20,844 nucleotides of DNA from Bacilli bacterium (GCA_900763245.1 CAAFJQ010000056.1:1-20844); one strand, 5' to 3'; counted from the stretch's first letter, positions 1 through 9,564 are shown. Numbers and translations are program-made. The notes: generated by a model not told the origin, from the sequence alone.

Positions 1-296
1 GCTTTTTCCATGGATTCCGCTTTGACTTTTTGTACAAAAAATAACTTTTTTATTCTTAAAAAGTCATTATCCGTCCATTTCATATAATTCTTAATACCAA
101 TGTAATTAACTAACAATAGATATCCCATGTATATAACGAAAAAGATAAAATTCCAGTATCCATCCAATTTAAAGCGCCATACAAGATAATCAAACAAAAG
201 GGGTAAAAGAAATGCTGGCAAGAGTCCAAAAAACGCCCATAAGAAAACTTGAAAAGTAATCCAAGGGGAATACTTTTCGTTATCACCATGGTTCAT
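1..296 (-). CDS. Unknown membrane protein, N-terminal part (cut by left edge)
   Basis: The reading frame opens at the ATG at 296-294 and stays open for 98 codons to the window edge, so the C-terminus is missing. An AAGGAG-type ribosome site (306-311) sits 9 nt before the ATG, which supports the start. The visible protein begins with a short polar stretch (MNHGDNEKYSPW), then has two hydrophobic segments at about residues 13-36 and 48-65 with aromatic-rich ends. A basic, Lys-rich stretch follows, probably cytoplasmic. I do not recognise a family. It follows uvrA on the same strand after 149 nt with no visible terminator between them, so read-through from uvrA is possible. The coding sequence is sure; the function is unknown. 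Confidence 0.8.
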   Translation of the reverse strand, partial: MNHGDNEKYSPWITFQVFLWAFFGLLPAFLLPLLFDYLVWRFKLDGYWNFIFFVIYMGYLLLVNYIGIKNYMKWTDNDFLRIKKLFFVQKVKAESMEK

Positions 297-445
297 TTAA
301 AAGATCTCCTTCACCTGTTTCAGCCAACAACAAATCTATAATGAATCCAAACCAACCAAAGCCTCATAAATATACATCATAATTTCCTCACTCATTACCG
401 ATAATCAGTTTACATCACAAACCCGTGTAAAGAAAGCATTACTGA

Positions 446-3283
446 TCAATGGCGATACTTTTCTTTCTCCATCTCTCTTGCAAGATAGATTCCAGTATAA
501 GAATCCTTGCAGGAAACAATCTCATCCGGCGTACCTTCAAAAACAAGATTGCCGCCCTTGTCTCCGCCCTCAGGGCCAAGATCGATGATATAATCCGCAG
601 ACTTGATGACATCGAGATTGTGCTCAATGACAACGACGGAGTTGCCATTGTCAACCAAACGATTGAGAACACGGATGAGCTTTTCAATATCATAAGGATG
701 AAGACCGGTCGTCGGCTCATCAAGAATATAGAGAGTCGATCCATCGCTCGGTCTTTCCAATTCATAAGCGAGTTTGACACGCTGCGCTTCACCGCCTGAC
801 AATGTTGTAGAAGGTTGCCCAAGCTTCATATAACCTAAACCGACATCGACAAGTGTCTGGAGTTTCTTTTTAATGTTTGGAAACGCGGAGAAGAAGGATA
901 AAGCCTCTTCTGCTCTCATATCCAAAACATCGGAAATATTCTTCTCTTTGAAATAGACAGAGAGAACATCATCCGTATATCTCTTTCCATGGCAGACATC
1001 GCATTCAACATAGACATCAGGAAGGAAGTTCATGGAAATGCGCTGAACACCAGCGCCCTGGCAGGACTCACAGCGTCCGCCTCTCACATTGAAGGAGAAC
1101 ATCGACTTATCCATGCCTTTCATTTTGGCATCTTTGGTATTGGCAAACACTTCTCTGATATCATCAAAAACCTTAATGTATGTTGCAGGATTGCTTCTAG
1201 GAGTTCTTCCAATCGGTTCCTGAGATACATTAATGATTTTTGTAATCAATTTGCTGTTAGTGATTCCATCGCATTCCGTCTTTTCACCAGAGAGGAGAAT
1301 CTTGCTTCTGATCGTCTTATAAAGAACCTGATCGATCAAAGATGATTTTCCGCTACCTGATACACCGGTGACACAGACAAATTCACCGAGCGGGACCTTG
1401 ACATCAATGTGTTTCAGATTATGACAATATGCATTCTTGATCGTCAGATAATTCTTTGCCTCTCTTCTCTTTAAAGGAAGGGGAATCATCTTTCTTCCAG
1501 TGAGATAATCAGCAGTCAAAGAAGAAGTATCTTTCAATAAGTCTTCGACTTTGCCCTGGAAGACAACGCTTCCGCCATGATCTCCGGCTCCAGGGCCGAT
1601 ATCAACGACGTAATCCGCGGAAAGAATCGTATCCTCATCATGCTCGACAACAATGAGAGAATTTCCTAAATCTCTCATCTCCTTCAAAGTATTGATGAGT
1701 TTATCATTATCTCTTTGATGAAGTCCGATGCTTGGCTCATCAAGAACATATAAAACACCGGTCAGCCTGCTTCCGATCTGGGTAGCAAGTCTAATGCGTT
1801 GTGCTTCGCCTCCGGAAAGAGTGGAGGCCTCTCTTGAAAGAGTGAGATAATCAAGTCCGACATCGATGAGGAACTTCAGTCTGTTTTTCACTTCATTGAT
1901 GATAAGATCGGCAATCTTATGCTGCATAGCAGTCAGCTCCAGATGGAGGAAGAAATCATAGATCTTCGCTAAGGACATCGAGCAAAGCTCATGAATGTTC
2001 AGTCCGCCGACTCTGATAGAAAGGACCATCTCATTCAATCTTGCACCATGGCATGTCGGACATTCGACTTCCGACATAAAGCTTCCGTAATAAGTTTTCA
2101 TCCATTCGGATTTTGTAGACATATAGAGTCTATCGATTCTGGCTTTCAGACCTTCTGTCACATTCTTCACAATCTTTGAACCAGAGGAAGATTCATAGAC
2201 ATACTTCACAGGCTCTTTTGGTCCATAAATAACAACTTCTTTCTGTTTCTGAGAAAGTTTATTGAACGGAGTCTTCGTCGAAATTTTGTATTTATCCAAA
2301 ACAGCATAGAAGTCATTCCATTCAATTGTATCATGGTTTTTCTTCGGAAGGCAGGCAATTGCTCCATCTTCGATTGACTTTGTGGGATCTGCAATCATCT
2401 TTTCGGGATCCGCTTCGATTCTGACACCCAAGCCGTTGCAGTCAGGGCAGCATCCTAAGGGATTGTTGAAAGAGAAGAGTCTCGGTTCAAGAGGAGGAAC
2501 GGAGAAACCGCAGATAGGGCAAGACTGATGCTCACTGTAAAGTGTCTCTTTTCCGTCGACATCGATTGTGACATATCCTCTTGCAAAATCAAGGGCCGTT
2601 CTCAATGAATCAAAAAGTCTGTCCTTGTTATCATCGTTAAGGATGAGTCTATCGATTGCAAAAGCGATTGTATGCTTGTAGTTCTTGTCAAGAAGAGGAA
2701 CTTCATCGTATTTTGTCAGCGGTTTATCATCGATCTTGATTCTTGAATATCCCTGATTGAAAAATTTTGCAAGAGTAGCCTGATGCGTACCTTTTTCGTT
2801 CTGGACGACCGGTGCATAAATCGTGATTTTGCTTCCGTCAGGATTGCTTCTGATTGCATTATAGATCTGCTGCAAAGAAGAGGCCTGAATCGGAATATGA
2901 TGATTTGGGCAATATGGAACACCGATTCTTGCATATAAAAGTCTCAGATAGTCATAGATTTCAGTCACTGTACCGACAGTGGAACGAGGATTGTGAGAGG
3001 TTGTTTTCTGGTCGATGGAAATAGCAGGAGAGAGGCCGTCGATGCTATCGACATCAGGTTTTGAAAAGTCGCCTAAGAACATTCTTGCATAAGAAGAAAG
3101 AGACTCGACATATCTTCTCTGCCCTTCTGCGAAGATCGTATCAAAGGCAAGCGTGGATTTTCCGCTTCCTGATACACCGGAAAAGACAACCAAGGAATCC
3201 TTAGGAATGGTGACTGATACGTTCTTCAGGTTGTTTTCTCTTGCTCCTTTGACGACGATATAATCTTTATAATTAGTATTCAT
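446..3283 (-). CDS. uvrA: Excinuclease ABC subunit A (UvrA)
   Basis: This is the DNA-damage recognition ATPase of nucleotide excision repair; it works with UvrB and hands over to UvrC in the cytoplasm. At 945 aa it has the usual full length. Two ABC modules are visible. The first has Walker A GVSGSGKS at 36-43, a zinc site C255-x2-C258-x20-C279-x2-C282, the signature LSGGEAQR from 489 and Walker B VLYVLDEPSIGLH. The second has Walker A at 640-647, a zinc site C738-x2-C741 ... C761-x2-C764, the signature LSGGEAQR from 828 and LYILDEPTTGLH. The start has a good GAGGTGAGAG site. uvrB is not next to it, unlike in many Bacillota; instead it follows the phosphofructokinase gene by 65 nt on the same strand with no clear terminator, so it may be the last gene of that transcript. 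Confidence 0.98.
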   Translation of the reverse strand: MNTNYKDYIVVKGARENNLKNVSVTIPKDSLVVFSGVSGSGKSTLAFDTIFAEGQRRYVESLSSYARMFLGDFSKPDVDSIDGLSPAISIDQKTTSHNPRSTVGTVTEIYDYLRLLYARIGVPYCPNHHIPIQASSLQQIYNAIRSNPDGSKITIYAPVVQNEKGTHQATLAKFFNQGYSRIKIDDKPLTKYDEVPLLDKNYKHTIAFAIDRLILNDDNKDRLFDSLRTALDFARGYVTIDVDGKETLYSEHQSCPICGFSVPPLEPRLFSFNNPLGCCPDCNGLGVRIEADPEKMIADPTKSIEDGAIACLPKKNHDTIEWNDFYAVLDKYKISTKTPFNKLSQKQKEVVIYGPKEPVKYVYESSSGSKIVKNVTEGLKARIDRLYMSTKSEWMKTYYGSFMSEVECPTCHGARLNEMVLSIRVGGLNIHELCSMSLAKIYDFFLHLELTAMQHKIADLIINEVKNRLKFLIDVGLDYLTLSREASTLSGGEAQRIRLATQIGSRLTGVLYVLDEPSIGLHQRDNDKLINTLKEMRDLGNSLIVVEHDEDTILSADYVVDIGPGAGDHGGSVVFQGKVEDLLKDTSSLTADYLTGRKMIPLPLKRREAKNYLTIKNAYCHNLKHIDVKVPLGEFVCVTGVSGSGKSSLIDQVLYKTIRSKILLSGEKTECDGITNSKLITKIINVSQEPIGRTPRSNPATYIKVFDDIREVFANTKDAKMKGMDKSMFSFNVRGGRCESCQGAGVQRISMNFLPDVYVECDVCHGKRYTDDVLSVYFKEKNISDVLDMRAEEALSFFSAFPNIKKKLQTLVDVGLGYMKLGQPSTTLSGGEAQRVKLAYELERPSDGSTLYILDEPTTGLHPYDIEKLIRVLNRLVDNGNSVVVIEHNLDVIKSADYIIDLGPEGGDKGGNLVFEGTPDEIVSCKDSYTGIYLAREMEKEKYRH

Positions 3284-3348
3284 AATTCTCTCACCTCAAA
3301 AAAGTCTCTATATGATAAAACATTCCTTTTCTCTTTTCACTAATTTAG

Positions 3349-4542
3349 CTAATCCAAAAGTCCGTCATCTTTTAAAGCGACAGCATTGCCGACAATGAGC
3401 GGCTTTACATAATCGATGAAGCAGTCTTTGATGTTGTCACCTGCCTCATTGATATATTCTTTCGGCATCGAAGAGGCTTCTCTTCTTGAAAGAGAAAGAT
3501 CGATGAGCGGATATTCGATCGTATAAGGATCATTGGAAACTCTATGAAGCGCAACCATCTTTCCACTCTCTTTGTTGTAGGCAGAAAGGAAAGCGGTCTT
3601 TCCTACTTCATAAGCTTCGTTGCTGTCTGTCATAGACAGAAGATAGGAGGATGCTCTTTGAAGGGTGTTAAGCTCCACTGCACGGGCAGAATATCCTTTT
3701 TCAGAGAGAAGAGCCGCAAGATAATTTGCTACGCCTCCTGGTATCTTATTGCCAAACGCATCGCTTTTTCCTTTTGAGGAGACAAGTTCTCTTTTTTTAT
3801 CCTTGATTCCTTCACTGATGACAATGATGCAGTGGCCTTTTTCCTGATAAGTCCTGATTGCTTTTTCCATAAAGGAATCGATGTCGAAGTCGACTTCCGG
3901 AACATAGATATAGTCCGGTCTTTTTCCGCGGGCAGCGGTAAGAACAGCGGAAGCTGCAAGATAGCCAGAATCCCTTCCCATCGTCTCGACAAGAAGAATC
4001 TTGCCTTTCTTGTAGCTGTATTCATCATAAGTCAGTGTAAGAAGCGTGTTGCAGACAAACTTCGCTGCCGTTCCATATCCCGGCGTATGATCGCATCCAT
4101 ATAGGTCATTGTCGATGGTCTTCGGCATGCCGATGACATAGCAGTCATAGTGATGATAGAGGCAATATCGGTTGACTTTATAGGCGGTATCCATCGAATC
4201 GTTTCCGCCATTGATAAAGACATAACGGATATTATTCTCCTTCAGATTGCCGACCAATGTCGCTCCGATTTCACAGTCCTCTTCTTCAGGAAGGAATTTT
4301 CTCAAGGAACCGAAATGAGCTCCATTTTCAAAACGGAGAAAAGAGTAGTCTCCTTTCACTTCTTCCAATTTATTCCCAAGAAGAGATGATATTCCATATC
4401 GTGAAACGAAGAATTTCTCCGTTTCACGATAAGACATGAAAGTCTCGTAAACGCCTAGAAAAGATGTGTTGATGACAGCTGTTGGACCACCGGACTGAAA
4501 ATAGACTGCATTACCTTCTAAGTGATGTTTCAAAGTCGTCAT
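3349..4542 (-). CDS. Phosphofructokinase, probably PPi-dependent
   Basis: The enzyme phosphorylates fructose 6-phosphate to fructose 1,6-bisphosphate in glycolysis. The 397-aa protein shows the PFK family motifs: the N-terminal loop SGGPTAVIN (17-25), GGNDS at 112-116, PKTIDND at 140-146 with the catalytic Asp144, MGRDSGYLAA, and LNTLQRASSY near the sugar-phosphate site. ATP-dependent enzymes have GGDGS and PGTIDND. Here an Asp replaces the second Gly of GGDGS (D115) and Lys141 replaces the Gly before TIDND, the known signature of pyrophosphate-using members. The donor is therefore predicted to be PPi, making the step reversible; this is inference from motifs. The start has an AAAGGAG site 10 nt upstream (4553-4559). 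The gene overlaps the 3' end of the YfhO-like gene by 32 nt, which suggests translational coupling. Confidence 0.93.
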   Translation of the reverse strand: MTTLKHHLEGNAVYFQSGGPTAVINTSFLGVYETFMSYRETEKFFVSRYGISSLLGNKLEEVKGDYSFLRFENGAHFGSLRKFLPEEEDCEIGATLVGNLKENNIRYVFINGGNDSMDTAYKVNRYCLYHHYDCYVIGMPKTIDNDLYGCDHTPGYGTAAKFVCNTLLTLTYDEYSYKKGKILLVETMGRDSGYLAASAVLTAARGKRPDYIYVPEVDFDIDSFMEKAIRTYQEKGHCIIVISEGIKDKKRELVSSKGKSDAFGNKIPGGVANYLAALLSEKGYSARAVELNTLQRASSYLLSMTDSNEAYEVGKTAFLSAYNKESGKMVALHRVSNDPYTIEYPLIDLSLSRREASSMPKEYINEAGDNIKDCFIDYVKPLIVGNAVALKDDGLLD

Positions 4543-7500
4543 GGCGATGTTTCTCCTTTAAGATATGTTCGTCGACAACCGAATGAAGCGTACAAGACGC
4601 AATCAATTTCTCTTGCTTGCGGCGATAGCCGAAATAAGCAAGGCATAAAAACGTGACAAACAATCCTAAAGCAGTAGCCATGCATCCTAATTTGAAATAC
4701 GGACTACTATAAGTAAATACATAATTGCGGTTTCCGCTCTTGGCCTCAAAAGAGATGAATCCTCCCTGTGCCTTGTAAAGGTCGACATCCTCGTAAGATG
4801 TTGTTCCGTCGTCCTTCACTTTGACTTCCTGAACTTTGAAGCCATCCTGGAAAGGATAATTCAGAACGATGAAGCGGTCGTTTGCATAATCAGTAGAGAA
4901 CTCGACTTTGTCTTCGCTTCTCTTTGAGATGGTGACAGCATTTGCTTTCAGCTCGTCAATCGCTCTCTGGTATTCGTTGTTTCTGGTGATGTAGAGATAG
5001 GGTTTATCCAATCTGACAGGATCGTCCTTTGTTCCTGTCTTGACGATGCCTAAGATCTTGCTGACAGGCCTATCGATATAATAGCCGTGCGCTTTCTTGT
5101 ATTCGACATAAGGATGACGGGCAAAGGAGATCAGTCTGTCATTCTTGTCGAAGAATCGCCATTCGATATTGTCATCATCATTGATGGAGATATAAGATCC
5201 AGTTGTAGGATCACTTGGATCTGCATCCTCGCAGAACAAAGTCGGATTGCCTTTTCCATCCATCGCCGTGATGAGAATCTTGGAGTTGTATAAGACGTCT
5301 CTTGAATAATCAGCGGAAGTATTTCCGTTTTCATCTCTTAACGTATCGTAATTATAGACGCGGTCTCCTGGTCTGATTCCGTTTTCATAAGCCCATGGAT
5401 TCTCCTGTCTGAATGTGCTTAGACACACCTGATTGGAAGCATCATTAGGATCGCAGACTGCATATTCGCCGGATGGATTTCTCTCTGTCGCCGGCCAAGA
5501 AGCAGAATAGACTGTGATCTTCATTCTGGCATAGTTTCCTGTCGAACTGGAGAGAAGCATGATCGGATTGGTAGGTTTCTTTACAGTACCTGACTTATAA
5601 TCAACATTCTTGTCATAAGGAACATAATCCACATTGCTGGAAGTGAGAAGGCTTTGGAATTTAGCTGCCCTCTTTGCGGGTGTAGTCTGTTCTTCGATAT
5701 CCGTAGTCGGATAATTGTCTCCGAACAGATTCACTTTTCCTGCATTGTATTTCTTGTTGAACAAGAAGCGGTTATAGTCGTTCTCATCAAGCATGGCAAA
5801 GCGAAGAAGAGGATATTCGTTAAGATCCTCGTATAAGCCATAACTGAGATCATCATCATATTTCTTATAATTGAGATTGGTAGCCAACCATGAAGTATTC
5901 ATGACTGTAGAGAAGGAGAAAGCGAAATCGATGAAGTTTGTATTCACATAGACAGCCTTTGTACAGACATCGGATTTAAGATAATCAAGCGTTTCCTTCG
6001 AATAGTTGACACCGAGCGCATTCATCTCCTCTTCTGTCAAAGAGAGGATGTTCTTATATCCATAAGGGATATCATAATCCGATGCATAGACAAGATATCC
6101 GTTGGAATCCACTCTTTCCGGATAGGCTTTCGGAATGGAAAGCGTCGAGAAGTTGTCTTCGACACGGTCGACCATGTAATATTTTGTCCCTAAGAATGTT
6201 TCAAGGTTTTCTCTTCTGTTGTAGATACCCATCGACCAGTTGCGATAGCCATGCGGAATTCTGCTCCTGTCTAAAAAATCCTGTGCGTTGAAGGGGTAGA
6301 CGGAGTGGAAGTCACTCAGTCCTGAATATCCTTCTCTTAAAGGAACATTGGAATTGTTTCTTGTCGCTGTCGTATTGTAAATGCGATAAAAGTCTTCCCC
6401 GTTCTCATCGTTTCTAAGCATATCCACAATCTTTGTCTCTTCCGGATAAGAGGAAATCTTAGAGATTGAGGAAGTGCCGTGACAGATGATCGTGGCATTG
6501 CACATGCCGATGATATTGATAGACATAAGAGCCAATGTGGCATAAGAGAACTGTTTCTTATAAAACAGAGGTCTCATAACAAGATAGCAGATGAGAAGAT
6601 AGACAAAGCAGACGATGATAAGAATCATCTTGTCATCCCAGTATGTTCCAGTGAAATGGCTTGGGAAAAGATCGACTTCATAGATGATGAGATAGCAGCT
6701 GATTGCATAAAGGACAGAGATGATGACCATTGAGATATCCAAATAAGTCTTCGGTATCTCTCTTCTTCTCTCCAAGGTCAGGCAGCACCATGTGATCATG
6801 CAGGCAATAGGAAGGATGAAATATCTTGCATATCCAACAGTGAAACCGGAGAAGAGATAGAAACCGATCGGTGTCATGATCAGAAGACAGGCGATGAAAA
6901 GACCGATAAGATAAGACCATTTCTTTCTTCTTAAGGCATCTAAGACAGAGACGAAGAACATGATCAGTATCGGGGTTGTCGCATATAAAGATCCTGCCAT
7001 ATTGTCATACCAATTGACATTGAGAAGATTGGAATAATAGCAGTCATCGGCCATAAAGAGGAAATTGAGAAGAGGAGTCACCTGATTGTGAGCGGTAGAA
7101 CCGGTGAAAGTGAAGATCGCTTTGAGTTTTTCAGATAAAGAAGGTGCAGAAAGGATACTTTCAAGATAGGAGCTTGAGGTGACTCTCGGCATGCTCTTTG
7201 CAACGGCCATGCCAGGAAGCAGGACAAAAAGTCCAAGCATGACAGCAAAGACGAAGCTGAGAACGCCTGTTCCCATGACTGCCATGTTTTCATTGTAGTT
7301 TCTTTCCCTGATTGTCTGGAAATAACGGAACAGAGCATACATGAAGAGACCGATCATATAGACGACAAAGAAGAAATAGCTCGTCATTGCAACAAGGAAG
7401 AATCCGACAAGGAATGCACGCGGATCCTTTTCCCTGATGATTTTCTCGATTCCTAAAAAGCAGAGTGGCAGAAAAGCCACTGAGTCGATGAAGTGGAACC

Positions 7501-8047
7501 ATAAATAGCACATGGAATAACCGGAGAAGGCAAAGGCCAAGGCGCCGATTGTTCTGTTTCTGGGTGAGAGTTCAAACGAACCTAAGTACCAGTAGAAGAA
7601 CATGCCTGCCAATACCATCTTAGGAACAAATTCCAATCCCTGAAGGACCAAAAGCCAGTCACGCGGGAAAGGAAGGAGGATCAGCACAAAGGGATCGAAA
7701 AGATAATAGAAGGAGTTTCCGCCGATATTGTCGATTCCAAGAAAGACGCTTCTGTCCCATTGCGGAAATTCACCTGTCCTGAAGAAATAATGCCAGTCAT
7801 CATATCCGTTGAAGATGAAAGTCATCTCCTGTAAGGAGTAGTCTCCGCTCAACGGCACTGTAAAAGAATGGTTCAGCCATGTGTAGATAAAGCAAAGGTT
7901 AGCTACAATGAAAAGAAGATAAAAGCATTTCATTTTATCTCCCGGATTTCTGAAAGCATGATAAAGATTCTTTGCCTTTTCCTTCATAGAAGCGGTGAAC
8001 TGATTCAGATACTTCTCTGTTCTTTGTTTGATCAATGTGATATTCAT
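4511..8047 (-). CDS. YfhO-family polytopic membrane protein (putative GT-C-type glycosyltransferase)
   Basis: A very large membrane protein of 1178 aa. After a basic cytoplasmic helix (1-40) there are about a dozen hydrophobic segments up to about residue 520, then a hydrophilic, probably extracytoplasmic domain of about 570 residues, and one last membrane span at about 1115-1140 followed by a basic tail. The first external loop carries GDYSLQ (Asp69), followed by W- and G-rich sequence and a LFDPF motif. This matches the loop-1 acidic motif of YfhO proteins, thought to be GT-C lipid-sugar transferases. Bacillus YfhO has been linked to glycosylation of lipoteichoic acid. The family call is good; substrate and exact reaction are unknown. 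It is clearly longer than the Bacillus protein, mostly in the external domain. A SD (AAGG, 8055-8058) precedes the ATG by 7 nt. It heads the block with pfk and uvrA. Confidence 0.82.
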   Translation of the reverse strand: MNITLIKQRTEKYLNQFTASMKEKAKNLYHAFRNPGDKMKCFYLLFIVANLCFIYTWLNHSFTVPLSGDYSLQEMTFIFNGYDDWHYFFRTGEFPQWDRSVFLGIDNIGGNSFYYLFDPFVLILLPFPRDWLLVLQGLEFVPKMVLAGMFFYWYLGSFELSPRNRTIGALAFAFSGYSMCYLWFHFIDSVAFLPLCFLGIEKIIREKDPRAFLVGFFLVAMTSYFFFVVYMIGLFMYALFRYFQTIRERNYNENMAVMGTGVLSFVFAVMLGLFVLLPGMAVAKSMPRVTSSSYLESILSAPSLSEKLKAIFTFTGSTAHNQVTPLLNFLFMADDCYYSNLLNVNWYDNMAGSLYATTPILIMFFVSVLDALRRKKWSYLIGLFIACLLIMTPIGFYLFSGFTVGYARYFILPIACMITWCCLTLERRREIPKTYLDISMVIISVLYAISCYLIIYEVDLFPSHFTGTYWDDKMILIIVCFVYLLICYLVMRPLFYKKQFSYATLALMSINIIGMCNATIICHGTSSISKISSYPEETKIVDMLRNDENGEDFYRIYNTTATRNNSNVPLREGYSGLSDFHSVYPFNAQDFLDRSRIPHGYRNWSMGIYNRRENLETFLGTKYYMVDRVEDNFSTLSIPKAYPERVDSNGYLVYASDYDIPYGYKNILSLTEEEMNALGVNYSKETLDYLKSDVCTKAVYVNTNFIDFAFSFSTVMNTSWLATNLNYKKYDDDLSYGLYEDLNEYPLLRFAMLDENDYNRFLFNKKYNAGKVNLFGDNYPTTDIEEQTTPAKRAAKFQSLLTSSNVDYVPYDKNVDYKSGTVKKPTNPIMLLSSSTGNYARMKITVYSASWPATERNPSGEYAVCDPNDASNQVCLSTFRQENPWAYENGIRPGDRVYNYDTLRDENGNTSADYSRDVLYNSKILITAMDGKGNPTLFCEDADPSDPTTGSYISINDDDNIEWRFFDKNDRLISFARHPYVEYKKAHGYYIDRPVSKILGIVKTGTKDDPVRLDKPYLYITRNNEYQRAIDELKANAVTISKRSEDKVEFSTDYANDRFIVLNYPFQDGFKVQEVKVKDDGTTSYEDVDLYKAQGGFISFEAKSGNRNYVFTYSSPYFKLGCMATALGLFVTFLCLAYFGYRRKQEKLIASCTLHSVVDEHILKEKHRHDDFETSLRR

Positions 8048-8201
8048 ATAAATACCTTATTATTAAAACACTAATAGAGCTTTTTTTCTATCACGTTTGT
8101 TCATCAATCCATCTTTTCCATCCATTTCAAAAAGAAAATTATGCTCTTTTAGAAATTGATGTCGGTTGTTATACTAATTGTATGCAAATCAATACCTTAT
8201 T
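8041..8201. repeat. Imperfect direct repeat bracketing the yfhO/wzy-like intergenic region
   Basis: Two 21-nt stretches, 8041-8061 and 8181-8201, agree at about 18 positions and share the exact core AATACCTTATT (8051-8061 and 8191-8201), exactly 140 nt apart. One copy lies over the start codon and SD of the YfhO-like gene, the other over the start codon of the divergent O-antigen-ligase-like gene. They could be regulator sites or a coincidence in AT-rich DNA. Confidence 0.35.
8167..8175 (+). promoter_or_regulatory. Extended -10 promoter immediately before the ligase-like gene
   Basis: TGT followed by TATACT (8170-8175) is a good extended -10 element. No convincing -35 is seen 16-18 nt upstream, as is common for extended -10 promoters. 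Transcription would begin about 7 nt downstream, at or next to the A of the ATG at 8182, giving a leaderless mRNA. Confidence 0.5.
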
Positions 8202-9564
8202 GGATGAGATCAGAAAATATCTATCTTCTGTCTTTTATCCTATCACAATAGCCCTGCTTGCCTTCTTGACATGGATAGCGCCTGACCCGCTAGTCTATCT
8301 TCCTGCTTCCTTTTATGCGCTGGCCTGTTTCCTTCCTCTCCTTGGAAAAGAAGGAAAGTGCTATCTTCCTCTCTTCCTCTTTGAAATCGTACTTCCGAAC
8401 AATGTATCCGGATTAAACGGTATACCGGGAGAAGTCCTTCTCACCGGTATTGCGCTGATTCTTTCCTGCATTGTATTTCTGGCGATCAACAAACCGAAAC
8501 TTGTCAAAGGCGAACTCTTTTTCTCCCTCTTGATCCTTGTATCCACATTTTTAGTCTCCTACCTTTACAACATGATCAAAGACGGAAGCAAAGACTACCG
8601 CGGCATCTTATATATCACCGCATTGTATTTACTGATTCTTTTATCGATATTCTTCTTCACTGTATTAGGAAGAGGAGAAACACTCCCTTATCTTTCTCAT
8701 TCGATAGCATGCTTGGATGTTATTATCACCCTGCAGGTCATCTTAGCTATCGTTCTTAATAAACAGGCCGCACCACTAGAATGGAAATCATTCTCATTAG
8801 GATGGGCGCTTAACAGCACGACTGCAAGTACAATATTATGCCTATCGTTGCCATTCTTGGCGATGAATACCGCAAAGAAAAAATACAGCGCCATCGCCGT
8901 CGTCTTATGTAACATCGTCGGAATCCTTTTGATTTCATCCTCTTCCGGTCTTATATGCCTTCTCCTTTCCATTGTTCCTATCATCTTCCTCTCCTTCAGA
9001 ACTTACGAGAACAAATATCCTTATCTTGTCCTTATTTCATTGATTGTCACAGGTTCGATCCTTTCTCTTCTGATCGGTCTGAATCATACGGCAAACACCA
9101 ACATCATCAACTCTTTGAAGGCTCTTAATCCCTTAAGCGATATTCCAGAAGGAAGATGGGCAATGTATCAGAATGCGATCAGCATGTTCAAAAAGAATCC
9201 ATTCTTCGGTCCGTCCATCGCCAGTATGACAAAGGATGGAGCCATCACCTTCTCAAGCAACACTGTATTGACGACAATGACTTTTGGCGGTTCTCTTTCC
9301 CTTTTCGCTTATGTCATCTTTGAAATCAATCTCTACTATATTTCTTTGAAGAAAAAGACAAGCGAAAGATTATTATTCCTTGTTTTTCTTCTTCAACTGA
9401 ATCTGATCGGATATGTCGGAGATTCCATCTATCTGATTCCTGTATTCCTTTTCCTGATGATTGCAAATGCAGTCTATCAGACTTCCAACAGGCCGAATGA
9501 CGCTATCGTCCATCAGGAGTTCTTTGATCATTTTGTTCAGGAATCAAACTTAGACAAACGCTAA
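8182..9564 (+). CDS. O-antigen ligase/polymerase-like membrane protein
   Basis: A 460-aa protein with about 10-12 hydrophobic segments over nearly its whole length. The sequence from about residue 324 (GRWAMYQNAISMFKKNPFFG) fits the conserved Arg/Trp ... NPFFG loop of the Wzy/WaaL/RfaL O-antigen ligase superfamily, whose members join or polymerise lipid-linked glycans outside the membrane. The following SSNTVLTTMTFGG stands where many members have a His-Asn motif; here the His position is Ser, so activity may differ. It is divergent from the YfhO-like gene, which also fits envelope glycan work. There is no SD before the ATG and no good alternative start: the next in-frame TTG (8200) also lacks one. 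The extended -10 at 8167-8175 suggests a leaderless transcript. The substrate is unknown. Confidence 0.72.
   Translation: MQINTLLDEIRKYLSSVFYPITIALLAFLTWIAPDPLVYLPASFYALACFLPLLGKEGKCYLPLFLFEIVLPNNVSGLNGIPGEVLLTGIALILSCIVFLAINKPKLVKGELFFSLLILVSTFLVSYLYNMIKDGSKDYRGILYITALYLLILLSIFFFTVLGRGETLPYLSHSIACLDVIITLQVILAIVLNKQAAPLEWKSFSLGWALNSTTASTILCLSLPFLAMNTAKKKYSAIAVVLCNIVGILLISSSSGLICLLLSIVPIIFLSFRTYENKYPYLVLISLIVTGSILSLLIGLNHTANTNIINSLKALNPLSDIPEGRWAMYQNAISMFKKNPFFGPSIASMTKDGAITFSSNTVLTTMTFGGSLSLFAYVIFEINLYYISLKKKTSERLLFLVFLLQLNLIGYVGDSIYLIPVFLFLMIANAVYQTSNRPNDAIVHQEFFDHFVQESNLDKR

Noticed and set aside
283..363. Minus-strand frame reading GFGWFGFIIDLLLAETG, resembling the end of a TM2-domain protein
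   Set aside because: Only 26 codons, directly preceded by a stop, no start codon, and overlaps the well-supported start at 296. At most a remnant.
409..431. TTTACA ... TGTAAA inverted repeat between uvrA and the left-edge gene
   Set aside because: Six-base arms with an 11-nt spacer in AT-rich DNA; no good promoter around it and no known operator matches.
449..1345. Plus-strand ORFs of 116 and 118 codons opposite uvrA
   Set aside because: They are antisense shadows of strongly conserved uvrA codons; no SD or recognisable protein.
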